Assembly: GCA_013397435.1 (NCBI GenBank)
Contig: VZRG01001626.1
Coordinates: 101,531 to 165,530 of the forward strand
DNA length: 64,000 nt
Reading direction: 5' to 3'
DNA from: Erythrocercus mccallii
Taxonomy: Eukaryota; Chordata; Aves; Passeriformes; Dicruridae
Each line of letters begins with the position of its first letter. Within the stretch, counting starts at the first letter, position 1. A program made the translations under genes and the position numbers. The notes under the pieces are model-generated. The model saw nothing but the letters and a program-made list of their open reading frames with translations. It was not told the DNA's origin and made no database searches. Of this stretch, positions 22,544 to 33,300 are shown in pieces.

Positions 22544-22626
22544 ACTTACCTCTGTGACAAACCTTCAGTCTTCTTTCCTTGGGATGATGTGCCACAAGAT
22601 CTCCTTCCTACATGTCCAGGGGTCCC

Positions 22627-22634
22627 TTTTTAAA
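22627..22634 (-). promoter_or_regulatory. SPX: TATA-like box of SPX
   Basis: The minus strand reads AAATTTAAAAAGGGACC. TTTAAAAA lies about 85 bases upstream of the ATG. A start site about 30 bases downstream (near 22600) would leave a 5' UTR of roughly 55 bases. This is a sequence inference only. Confidence 0.45.
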
Positions 22635-25600
22635 TTTTCAGAGTGGAGGTGCCCTCCCCTCCCGTGGTGGGGCGGAGGAGTCTGAAGGGATCTCTTGTCA
22701 GCCCTGTAGATGGAGAAGCAGAAGGTCTGATGACTCCTGAGGGAAACCTGCAGCCTTGCAGGAAGTCCTGATTGAAATGATTGAAAGATGGATGCACTTG
22801 GAGATGCACCCCATTAACCAGGTGAACACCTCCTGAATATATCAGCATGAGCCCTGTGTGTTTGCAATGCATCACCTTCCTGCTGGATGATCAATAATCA
22901 CAGCCAGAGTGGGTATTAATATGGATGGTGAGAGTTTACCCAGGATAATCTACAATATATCACATTAGTATCCCTTGTGGGAGCTGGAAAAGCTGCTAAA
23001 TTACTTGCCAGCATCAAGAAAAAAGTGTCACTAGGTTGAGGTTATTCCTTGCATACATTCAGAGGATGTAGTCTATGGTTTGATTCTCTAATGATCTTCT
23101 GCATCTAGTTTTCTTACAAGTAAAAATACAAAAGCTCATCAACAACAACAACAAAAAAGACCAAAGATACCAGAAAAACCCTGAACTCCTAATAGTCAGA
23201 AACACTTTTCTGTCTCATGGATTGGCTGGAGTAAAAGCCCAGCTCATGGGCTTGAACAGGTCAAACAGTGAAGCAGTGAACAGAAAAAAGGCAGGCATCA
23301 GGGAAGTCATTTCCATGAGCTGCTTCTGGGTGATTGTTGGGTTCTTTGCAGTGATGGAGAGTGGGTTTGGTCCTCAGGCAAAGAGCTAATCATGCTTGAT
23401 GCCTGGCCTTACTTGCTCTATAGCCAGGGTTTTCATCTTTCCTCCTGCACTTTTTCCTTTGTAAACTTGATGGAAGCAGATGGAGAAGCAAAGCAAATGG
23501 GGAGGCAGAAATTTGCTGTTTAGAAAATTGACCAATGGAAAGTTTCCTGCAGCAGCCTCACGAATAGGACCAACCCATGGTGTGACAAAAATCCAGATCA
23601 GACTGTGCATGTGACAAACACTGGCTCATGGATGTGGAGTCCAAGGAGGAATGTGCAGACAGGCACTGCTGCTGCTCACGCTGCGCTCCTCCCTGGCATT
23701 GTGGGTCTGCGGACACTGTTCCAAAGCACATTATTAAGTGAAGGTGCAATTGCTGTCCAGCTTTTTGGGGTTTCACGCTGTTCCCTGCTCATGCCACACA
23801 GAAATGCTGACTGAATATACAGAATTGCCATCAGCTGCAGCTTGTGCCGGTGTAGAAACAAGAAACCAGAGAGAGGTTCAGGTTTTGGTCTCAAGCAGCT
23901 CCTGTGGTGGCTGGGAGCTGCTGTTAAGAGTTCTATCCTTTTTAAAAGGCCATGCCCTGGTGAATCCTAGCCAGTAAAAGGGATTCTACTTACACCTACT
24001 TCATTGTGAAGTTTATTTTCCCTGCTCTTTTCCTTGTGCTCTGGCAGATCAGAGACATTTCTTGATGATGCTTAACCCTTAGCCTTAGAAGGGGGCTGTG
24101 CATGTCATCCAGGAGACATTTAACATGCAGAGGCTTGGAAAAGGTAAAGCTACTCCCCTATTCCTTTCTGGGGTGACTTTAGATATTCCTGTTATGCACA
24201 GACCACAGGGCTGGAATCAAAACTTTCAGCTGAACCTGTGAAATTTAACCCCCTGCCTTTAGGGCATGTGAAGTATCTCTTCAGAACAGTTCTCCTCATG
24301 ATAGGAAAACTAAAATGTGTCTGGCACTGAAAATAAATCCTGCTTTTCCTGCCACTGGAATGAGACGAGATAACACAAAAGAAACAGCAGGGGACAACCA
24401 GCTCAGCCTCTTCCATTGCAGCGGGGGAGAAGAGCAGGAGAATGGGAGGCATGGAGAAAGATGCTACCACACAATAGGAAAACAGCTTCAGTTTTTCTTG
24501 TCTTCTGACCATTTTGCAAAATCTGACTCTGACTTGGTGTTGCTGGAGTGTCAGTCTGTCTCCCACACCTGGCTGTATTCTGAGTCCCATGGGAATCCTT
24601 GTAGAGATTGAGGCTTGTTTGGAGCTGCCTGGAGGGCAGCAGGGAGCTGAACCGAGCAGACCAAAATCGGAACTGCCTTGTTGTGGGGACAGGTGACCAA
24701 CAGCTCAAGAACAAAAGCAGGATCTTGACAGCATCATCTTAAATTAAATGGTTTTATTGCAGTAGTATCAGATGCCTCAGTACCACCAGGGTGTCTAAAA
24801 ATCAGGAGTTTAGTTACAACCTGTAGCAAGAGAGAGTTGACCTTGACCTTTCACATCAGGTGAAATAAACCCAATCTCAAACTGCATTTCCATAATGGTT
24901 TGGGGCTTGGGGTTTTGCGTTTTGTTTTTTTTTTTATTTTCAAAAGGCTTTTATTTTTCCCTTAAATTGTCAGTGCCTTGTGACTCACGGCTCTAAATCC
25001 ATTTATTTTTACTATGACAAGTGACTCCAAGATGCTTTGATTTTCAAACAAAAGTGTACTTCAGAACCATCTCCTTGGAAATCTGCAAGGAGTCTGCATG
25101 CAGAACAAAGAACTCCAGGTTTGTCAATTCTACTTCAGGGATCAAAATTTGAAGGACTCAGCTTCTCCCTTCAAAACTTTTTCTTGCCATGATTCCATGA
25201 GAAGGTGGCCATCTCACCCTTCACAGAAATCCAACCCCTTCTAGGATGGTGTATGGGACACAGTTTATTTGTGAACAGGGACAGGAGGCAATGTTTTGGG
25301 AAGGCATTGCAGCTACTGAGGGTGTTTGCATTCACAAAAGAACTGTGGCTGTGTGTGGGCACATGTGAGCTCGTACTCTTGAAAAAGGAAGCAGCCTATA
25401 ATTGGGTTATGGATCATAACACACTAAAAAACGGTGGCACTTTGAGATGATGAGCTGTACACCAAACACTCATTGTCAGTGCTGCCATTTCTCAGCTGAT
25501 TCACCTGGAGGAGGCAGTGGCTCTGGCATGTAATCAATACCCTGAGTGAGAAAAGTAGAGGGAAGCTTGCTCTAGCAGCAGGATCCCTTATTAGAAAGAA

Positions 25601-25766
25601 CATAACCTATTCTTGTTCTTCGAGATGATCTAAAGGGCACAGGCTGCATATCCTGATGCTGTAAGTGATAAAAAGCTAATTTCTGGCATTGAAGTTCAGT
25701 GCTGAGGTGAGGGGAAAATGTTCTCGTGTGCTGGAGTTTTAACCAGAGGGGTTAAACTTACCTCAC

Positions 25767-25822
25767 TGACTCACTTGAGTCACGACCATGCCCTTTCCCA
25801 AATATTTCCCTGGGTATATAGG
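25767..25822 (+). promoter_or_regulatory. Speculative promoter-like cluster: two AP-1-type sites and a TATA box
   Basis: TGACTCA (25767-25773) and TGAGTCA (25776-25782) lie nine bases apart, followed 33 bases later by GGGTATATAGGG (TATATAG 25815-25821). A consensus donor CTG|GTAAGG sits at 25858. The order fits a tissue-specific promoter with a tiny first exon, possibly an upstream IRAG2 start, but short motifs like these also occur by chance. Confidence 0.2.
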
Positions 25823-26612
25823 GTACAGTCATTCTGCCTGTGTATTTTTAACTGCTGGTAAGGACATCAGTGATCCATGGCTTGCTGTGAGGAAAAGGTG
25901 CAGCTGTGGTGTGTGTAGGTGGTCAGTGGGTACGTCAGCAAACACCGATGCTGTCAAGGTATAAATCTCCAGAACTTAGGACCTTTGCTTTGTGCTTGTT
26001 CCCACTTCCTTTGGTTTTTTTTCCCCTGTGAGTTTGATAACCCTCTGGGAAATACATCCCACTTCTGTCTGGCACCTGAGCAGCACCTAGCACAGTGTAC
26101 TTCTGGTTCCTACATCCTACTCTAGCATCACAAAAGGCTGTGAAATGTCACGGCAGAGCCTGCAAAGTAGGAAATTACAAAGCATTTTGCATTTTGTTTG
26201 CAAGAAGTTGCATAGTAAGGCAAGCTTTCTACCAGCAGCAAAGTCAACTATAGATTGCCCTGGAAGGATGTTGATTTGTTATCAACTGAGAAACTCAGAG
26301 AATAGATTAGACAACCCTTTTTTAGGACTCATGGCCCAACTGATCCTGCCCAGACACATGCTTATGAACCTTATGACCTCTGAATATCTTCTTTTTGGGC
26401 TGTATTTTTGTGTTTCTGTGATCTTTCAAAGCTGACTCTGGACTCTAACCCCATATATCCCACTCAGACTAAAGGGAAATTTGTGTACAAGCTCCGTATT
26501 TGCCCTATAAAACCTATTCACCAGAACAATCCATCAATACATTTTATGCCACACAAATATGTTTTTCAGTGTTACTTACTTTCATAATAGACCTTAATTT
26601 ACAGATCCATAT

Positions 26613-26705
26613 AATAGTTTGGGTTGGAACATGCCTTTAAAAGTCATCTAGGCCACCTCCCTACAATAAGTAGGGATGTCTTCAGCTTCTCTGAGAAGGT
26701 GAATT
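26613..26705 (-). mobile_element. Degraded CR1 fragment upstream of IRAG2
   Basis: ATAGTTTGGGTTGGAACATG, then CCTTTAAAAGTCATCTAGGC and CACCTCCCTACAATAAGTAG follow the antisense CR1 pattern. Confidence 0.65.
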
Positions 26706-27835
26706 TTCATGGTGCAGCTCTGAAGGGAAGAGATACTCTCTGGTGTAAACCAGGTGCATGATGAGAGGGGCCACCAGTTGCTGGCCCAAATTTATTTAAT
26801 TATTCTATTGCACATTCAGCACCACGATGTCCGTGGGTGCATTTCAAGCACTGCAGATTTGCTGGAGAAGCTTTTTGTCTTTTCTCTAGACTGTATGAAA
26901 AGAATTGTGTTAAAAACTCCTTGAGGTAGAGAACAAGGTGCAGAAAATCCAGTCTATCAGAGATCGTGTAAAGGCCTCACACAAGAGGGACAATAGGGAC
27001 TTTGTTGAGGACTAACGTGTGAGCAATGCTGCAGCCAGGTCGAGGTTCCACTGTTCTCACAAGTGTGTTTGTGCAAGAGAAGCAGCTGCAAGGGATAACG
27101 ATAAGTAAAATTTAAATATGTTATGTGGGGTGAGGGGTGCTTGAAAACATCAGGAAGGAGCAGAAATCCAGAAAATTCTGAAAGGTGTAAGCATCTCAGG
27201 AAGAGGTGTTACTTCTGAAGTTCAGTGAACCACAGGATGGCACAACAATTTCTTTTCCCAGCAACGGAAATGTCTGAGGCAAACACCAGGTGAAAAGACC
27301 AGCTGAAAAACAGTTTTCTCCAGTTTGCAGGCTGGAAAGGAGATGTGGCTTTCTAAGAATGGGCATTTGCCAGGTACTTTAGCAGGGGCCATAGAGCTCT
27401 TCAGACAGGCAGGCTCTACTGCACATCTTGATAATTTAATGCAAAAAAAGAGGAATTAGTTAAGGGTTCTAATGACAAATTTTTTTTCACAGAACCAAGG
27501 GCAGAGCTGACAATTTAATACACTATCAGCTCAAGAGACTTCAACACTTCCTTCCTTTCAAAAATGGTGAAAGTGATGAAAAGTATACAGTTCCCAGATT
27601 CCCTAGCTCTCAGAAATTAGGAGAGATCTGCTCCTGCTTGAAATTTTGCTGTAGGTGGGAAAAGCAGGAAAGAACTGCTAATAGATGTGAGAAACATCTC
27701 AGGAACCAGAGTTTTGACACAGCAATAACCTATATCACAACATTCTTTGCTGTTTTAAACAATAATTAGAAGAGCAGGGAGACTCCAAGTTGCACTGAAA
27801 TTATAGGTAATTAATCAAACAGCTGCAGGAGAGAT

Positions 27836-27849
27836 GGGGGGGGGGGGGG
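27836..27849. repeat. G14 homopolymer
   Basis: Fourteen consecutive G on the plus strand upstream of IRAG2; the true length may be uncertain because such runs are error-prone. Confidence 0.9.
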
Positions 27850-28465
27850 AAATAAAAAGGCCAGGAAGCAGGAGCCTGATGCTTGATTACAACCTGGTTG
27901 TAGCTGGTGGTCCCTCTCAGCTGAGGACTGAGTGGCAACTGTGCCTTGTAAAGCTGATTTTCCAGCAGAAGAGCCCTCTGCTCATTTAAACACTGAAGTT
28001 CAGTCAGCTACTACTCCTTAGAGGAACAGCTAAAGTGGCTGTGCTGTCTCTTTCAGAGAAGTTATTTTTCCATATGCCAGTGTGAGTATAAGGTCTTGGG
28101 ATGTGGGGTTTTTTTGTTGTTTGGGTTTTTTAGTGATTTGATTTAAAAAATCAAATACCCTTTAATAGAGTGTTACTCATATCTGCTTGAAGGTTCTTGT
28201 GCACCTAAAGAACAATCCTAAACCTATTTGCAGTGGTATTTTAATTTAAAGGTAATTCATCTACGTCTTTAGAGATAATACACCAGTAATAATGCATTTC
28301 TAATCTGGAAGACAGCTTCCACTGCCTGGCATTTATTTGAGGATTAAATTTTTAAGAGAAACATAGTTAAAATATCTCTTCTCTGCTGCCATGCAGGCAG
28401 CTTGTAACAAATCAGTTTAAATGAAACACTTTGTATTTATGTTTATTTCAATCTAGATTAATAGA

Positions 28466-28622
28466 TACTTATATATAATATATATATATATAATTAATAT
28501 ATAATAGATAATTATATATAAATATATGTAATTATATATATACACTTATATATAATACTTATATATAATAATATATATATAAATATATTATATATGTATA
28601 TATAATATATATATATAATTTT
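28466..28622. repeat. TA-rich tract, (TA)n with short interruptions
   Basis: About 155 bases almost purely A and T, dominated by TATATA and ATATAATA units, ending about 1 kb upstream of the first visible IRAG2 exon. The left boundary fades into AT-rich sequence. Confidence 0.9.
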
Positions 28623-29529
28623 ATTCCTTGCTTCAAAAGCTTATACAAGTGTTCTGTGTTAGTAAAGCCTTCTGCTGTTTTTGGGCAAAGGAATTAATTC
28701 TTCATAATCTAATTTCTACATTTAAAAAATCACTTAAAATCTGATTCTTGGGAGCTTTACTCAGCTTTATTGTGTATGTTATTATTATTTAATAATATGG
28801 CCTCATAATATCGATGTCACTTCCAATAGGAATTGTTTCCCATCTTTTTTCTTCCCAATGACAAAGATTCAGCCACACTGGGGCTGCCTGTCCTGGAGCT
28901 GTGTCCCAGGCCTCTTGGTGCTGGTGTTTCAGCAGATGCTGCTGTGGAGGGTTGAGAGGCTGTGGGAGAAGTCCCCATGGTCCCTTGGAAGCTCCCAGCT
29001 GATCAGTTCAGGTGATTGCAATGTGCAGGGCAGATGTGGGTACCTCACTGGGAATGAGGATTTATCCCTGCAAAATGAACCTCCCGTGCCTTAGTCATGT
29101 GCAAACATACTTATCTTGTAGGAAATACCTTTTTAAATGTTGCCTGGGAGAAGAGATAATAAAAATACACACGGGATGAGGTGCCTCTGTAGGGCATTTC
29201 TTGTGTAATTCCCAGTGTGGCATCATGGTAGTTGTGACTGATTAGTACAAGAAACACTGGGTTTTGGAGGTTTTTTGTTCTTGTAGGCTGACAGAAATGC
29301 TGAAACTCTTGTTGGCCTCACTTTTTCTGCCCCACCCCTGCCACCCCCAGTACAATTAAAGTGCTCCCTTTAATTTAAAAAGTCCTCTGCTAATTTGCAG
29401 GGTGTTCTTCAGTTTTTATTTTCATTCTCCCTCACCTCCTTGCCATGGTTATGGTATTTAAGAATAAGCAGTGAGATTTTAGGAAGTATTTTTGTCTTTC
29501 TTCCCTAACTTTTCCACATCAATTTCTAG

Positions 29530-29576
29530 TTCCCTGGACAACAAAATGTCCTGGCTGAAGGTTTCTGTCACAGCTG
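29530..29576 (+). other. IRAG2: Probable 5' non-coding exon of IRAG2 (with short upstream ORF)
   Basis: 47 bp bounded by acceptor tttctag| and donor CTG|gtaagt. It contains an ATG (29546). Read through the splice into 29706 onward, that frame gives MSWLKVSVTADIWQENGNGE.. and stops within 29 codons, overlapping the main start in another frame. The main frame has a TGA inside this exon, so the exon cannot add N-terminal coding sequence. It is therefore UTR, or an unused decoy. Confidence 0.45.
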
Positions 29577-29705
29577 GTAAGTGGAGCAAGGGTTGTCAAA
29601 CTCCTGGATGCCAAAGCTCCAAGCTGTCTGCTGAATGGAAAAATTGGCACAAATACGTGTGTGTTGATCACCCTGACTCTCATATCTTGTACCTATTCTT
29701 TCCAG

Positions 29706-30309
29706 ATATTTGGCAAGAGAATGGAAATGGTGAAGTCTTTGGAACGTGGAGCTAAAAAACGGCACCACAACCCAGTGGACAGCATCTGCAGGAAGATCAA
29801 ATCCATCCAAATGATGGACCAGGTCTCCAACCCGGCTTTGCAGATACCAAAATTTCAGTCCCGGAACTTTGACAGCCCACAGAGCAATACTAAAAAAAAT
29901 CTGGAAGAAATACTGAAAGGCAGAACCTGCAGAAGTTGGGAAAGTACTTGTTCACCCTTGGTCAGCCCTGGCAGTGACAGCATTTTCTCTGCAGACTCAC
30001 CCAGTCTCGGGGCCACCTCTGACTCCTACTCTGCAAAAACCACCTTTTCAATCCCTAAAAGCAGTGAGAGACCCAGCAGCTCTTGGATGCCTCCCTATCC
30101 CGTGGAGAACTCTTCTCCATACTGCTTTGCACCCAGGGAGGCCCAGAGCAAACCATGTGCTTTAGCAAGCGCTGAACCCAAAGATGTGCGGCCCAAGCAG
30201 AAGCATCTGACGTCAAGTCCAAATGTGTATTTCTTCAGACCTGAAAAAAAGGCAGAAAGTGCTGTGGTCCAACCTCCTGTGCCAAGAAAATTTCCATCAA
30301 GTGAAAGAG
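29706..30309 (+). CDS. IRAG2: IRAG2 first coding exon: basic motif then Ser/Pro-rich N-terminus
   Basis: The acceptor is ttccag|ATATTTGGC. The start is taken as ATG 29721 (AGA ATG G, strong context); a second in-frame ATG is at 29727. The protein opens MEMVKSLERGAKKRHHNPVD and continues SICRKIKSIQMMDQVSNPAL, LQIPKFQSRNFDSPQS, a compact conserved-looking block. About 130 Ser/Pro-rich, probably disordered residues follow. The donor AGAG|gtaaaa is in phase 1. Reading on without splicing stops at 30375-30377. Confidence 0.85.
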
Positions 30310-33300
30310 GTAAAAATTCTGAAGAAAAATGCCTCCTAATTCAGAATCCTACACATCTGAACATTCGGCCTATGTAGATGACATTTATTTACCACTTAAA
30401 CAACTTGAACAATGCATTTTAGTAGGACTCAAATCTTATAAGACCACAAAAAGAGCTGAGGCAAATCTTAAATTTTCTCTAAAAATATTAATGTGAGTGT
30501 AAAAAAAAAAAAAAGACATTAATAAGGCAAGAACTTTTTCAAGTTTGCTAATTCATTTTTGGGGTTTTTTAAGATTTTTTTAACAGTTTAAGCAATTGAG
30601 ACTATTTGTCTAGTACTATAGCATTTTTTTTATAGCCAAATTTTATTTTGCTCTTCATTTAACCTGTGATTTGTCTATCCAGATTGATTTTGAACATACA
30701 TGAGTTTGGGTGTTGCTCTTAGTTTAGGGGTCTTTGTGGTTTGGGGATTTTGTTCGTTTTAGGGATTCTTTTCTCAACTCTAATGATTTCTCTGCAGTAT
30801 ATCTGGAGGGGGAGGGAAGAAATACCTGGCCTCTTAAAATGTCCTGTTTCACAGATTCACTCCATAGAATGAATAACTAGGTTTTTCCAAAAATACATGT
30901 ATAAAAGTAGATGCATGGAGTACCTCCCAGCTCAGAGGCTCCAGCTATGACCAGTTCCTGTTGTTGTTTAACTGTAAAAGCTCTGTTTTGCTTGGAGGGG
31001 AGGCTGGTTAGTTGGTTTTGTTGTTTCAGTCATCTGGAGTGAAAGTTATCACGAGCAAATAAAAACGACAATAACAGATTTACTCTTCCCAGGAGGGAGG
31101 CAGGCTCTGGGGTACAAAGCTGACAGTACGTACAATGTGAGCTTGATCTGTGAAGAGGACCTGCTGACCACCATCTTCTGTGCATGTGACATCCACCACA
31201 CAGGTTTGCCAGGGTTTTTTCATTGCTCTCTTTTGTTCTCCTCTCAACAGATTTCCAAGGTTCAGACTGTGTTCTGGTCCCTGAGAGATGCCAGGCTCTG
31301 AGATGTGTAGGTGCCTGTGTTGTGGCAGGTGCAGAACAGATGTGTAATTGCCTGTGCCTCTTTTGCATGGTGCCTGACCCTTCCCCTGCTGGTCTTTGCA
31401 GTGCTTTAGCACAGGGGAAAGAGAGGAGCAACGCGTTTCTAGCACTTACCCTTATTGCAAATGACTGTTTCTATCTTTGAGCCTTTATCCTGTCAGAAAC
31501 TTGGGAAACTTCAGAGCAAGAGACGATTCCTCCTAGTTCCACCTCAGACGTGACTAAAAGTGGAAGAATCATGGAATGGGTTGGGCTGGAAGGGACCTTA
31601 AATATATTCTAATTCCACCCCCCTGCCCTGTCCCAGGTTTCTCAGACCCTCATCCAGCCTGGCCCTGAGAGCAAGGATTAATATCATGTGTCAACTTTTG
31701 TTCCTCTTAAACTGAAGTCCACAAACCCAGTAAAATGGATTTTTACACAGAAAAAAAAACCAAACCAAAAAACAAAAACTCATCACTAAAAAAAACCCTC
31801 AAGCCAACAAAAAAGAGCCCTAAACTATTTTTTTTTCCAGATCACACTCTAACTACAGGAATCAGTTGCTTGTCTACAGCTCTTGAGGACAGTTGGCTAC
31901 AATGCAGTTCAGTAGTGAGGCCTTTTAGAGTTTTTTATGGTGCCTTGCCAGGCTTTGGAGTCTGACCCATGTTTCTGCTTTAGGAAAAGTGGCAGTGTCC
32001 AAGATTATTGATTATTTGAGGCATACGACCAGCCGGGAATCAGAGGACAGTGGTCTTGAGGAGCTGTGCAACATGCTTGACCCAGAACACAAAGACATCT
32101 CCATGGACCTGGAAACGTATCACACCATCATGGGAGAGTGGATTGAAGACTGTAAGAGAAAATGGTAACAGCATTTTGATAAATCTATCTCATAAGTCTT
32201 ATGTGGAAACAGGAGATTATAAACTTCCCCTGTGGCTCTGGAAAGAAAGTGGTATTGGGACACCATGTCCACAACACTGGGTTTGGCTCAAGTTTTAGAA
32301 GTGTTACAAAGTTGGTAAGCAGCCCAGTGTTCTGCTGATTTTTGTGACCCTTGACTTCTTTCAGGGAAGAAGGTGCTACTGAGGAATCATCAGTGAGCAC
32401 GGAAGATCTGGAATTTCAGGCACCTAAAAACATCTCTGAAGGTGCAGAACATTTTACTCTTTCTGTTCAGGAAAGCTCCACTTTCTTGCTCTATAAAAAA
32501 AATCCCTACCTCTTTCAGCAAAAAAGACACATGTCTGGATGAATGTTACGTCAGGAAGCCTGGAGGCCTTTGGGGGAGATGTATCTAAAGGAGACATGTG
32601 AGTCCACCAAAGCAATTCTTTTTCAGAGTATAGTACTCCTAGCTTTGAACCACTTGGCAGAAATTCCAAGAACCTTTATTTTGGAACACTATCCTTGCAG
32701 ATTTTAATGCCACCTCAGTTTGCAGCAGCTCTTGATGCTGGCACCTTCCTCACAGATCAAACTTAAAATAAAACCAGTATTTTTTCCTACTGATATCTTG
32801 GCGCTTCTGTGTCCATTTGCCTTTTTAATCTGTGGTCAGATATTTGTTGTCTTTCCCTGTTTAAACTGGTTCCTTTCCTCCACCAAATTCTTAGTTGTCT
32901 GACAAAAAGATGTTATGTCCTGAAAATCTGGTCTTTGATTTTATTTGGGGTTGTTTTTCTTAAGATAGGGAATTTGTTGAGGGGCCTTGTGGTAGTAGCA
33001 ATGTGTGTTATTTGGACTCTGCTAATGGCAAAGTACTTAACAAAGAGCAGAAATTTCATTTGCAGTTTATGCCTAGTCAGAAGTCCAACATCTGCTCTGT
33101 AGTGTTTCCCTATGATTTCTCAGGATCTCAAAAGAATGATCCTCATTCAAGTTTTGGTTGAAAGCATAAAGTGGAGAGTGGCCTGGGGGAAAAGAAAGGA
33201 CCCAAAAATTGCAGAGTAAATACAAAAGCATTGCTAATGGCCCAAGAGGTGATCAGCAAAATCTTAAAGCGCTCTCATGCAGACACCCAGCTGTGGCACT

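Larger units (their letters stand above)
22635..29529. other. Intergenic region between the divergent SPX and IRAG2 genes
   Basis: About 6.9 kb without a recognisable coding exon on either strand. I looked for GOLT1B or RECQL exons expected from mammalian gene order and saw none. Contents: a 14-base G run (27836-27849), a long TA-rich tract (about 28466-28622), a CR1 fragment near 26.6 kb, and a TATA/AP-1-like cluster near 25.8 kb. Non-coding 5' exons of IRAG2 may be hidden here, since its first visible exon has an acceptor site on its left. Confidence 0.6.

Noticed and set aside
24192..24714. Overlapping 132-, 103- and 98-codon frames on both strands
   Set aside because: Three frames open together by chance over a GC-richer patch; no codon bias, no splice sites in phase, no recognisable protein.
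22635..29529. GOLT1B or RECQL exons expected next to SPX
   Set aside because: No stretch on either strand gives the hydrophobic GOLT1B segments or RECQL helicase motifs; nothing supports them here.
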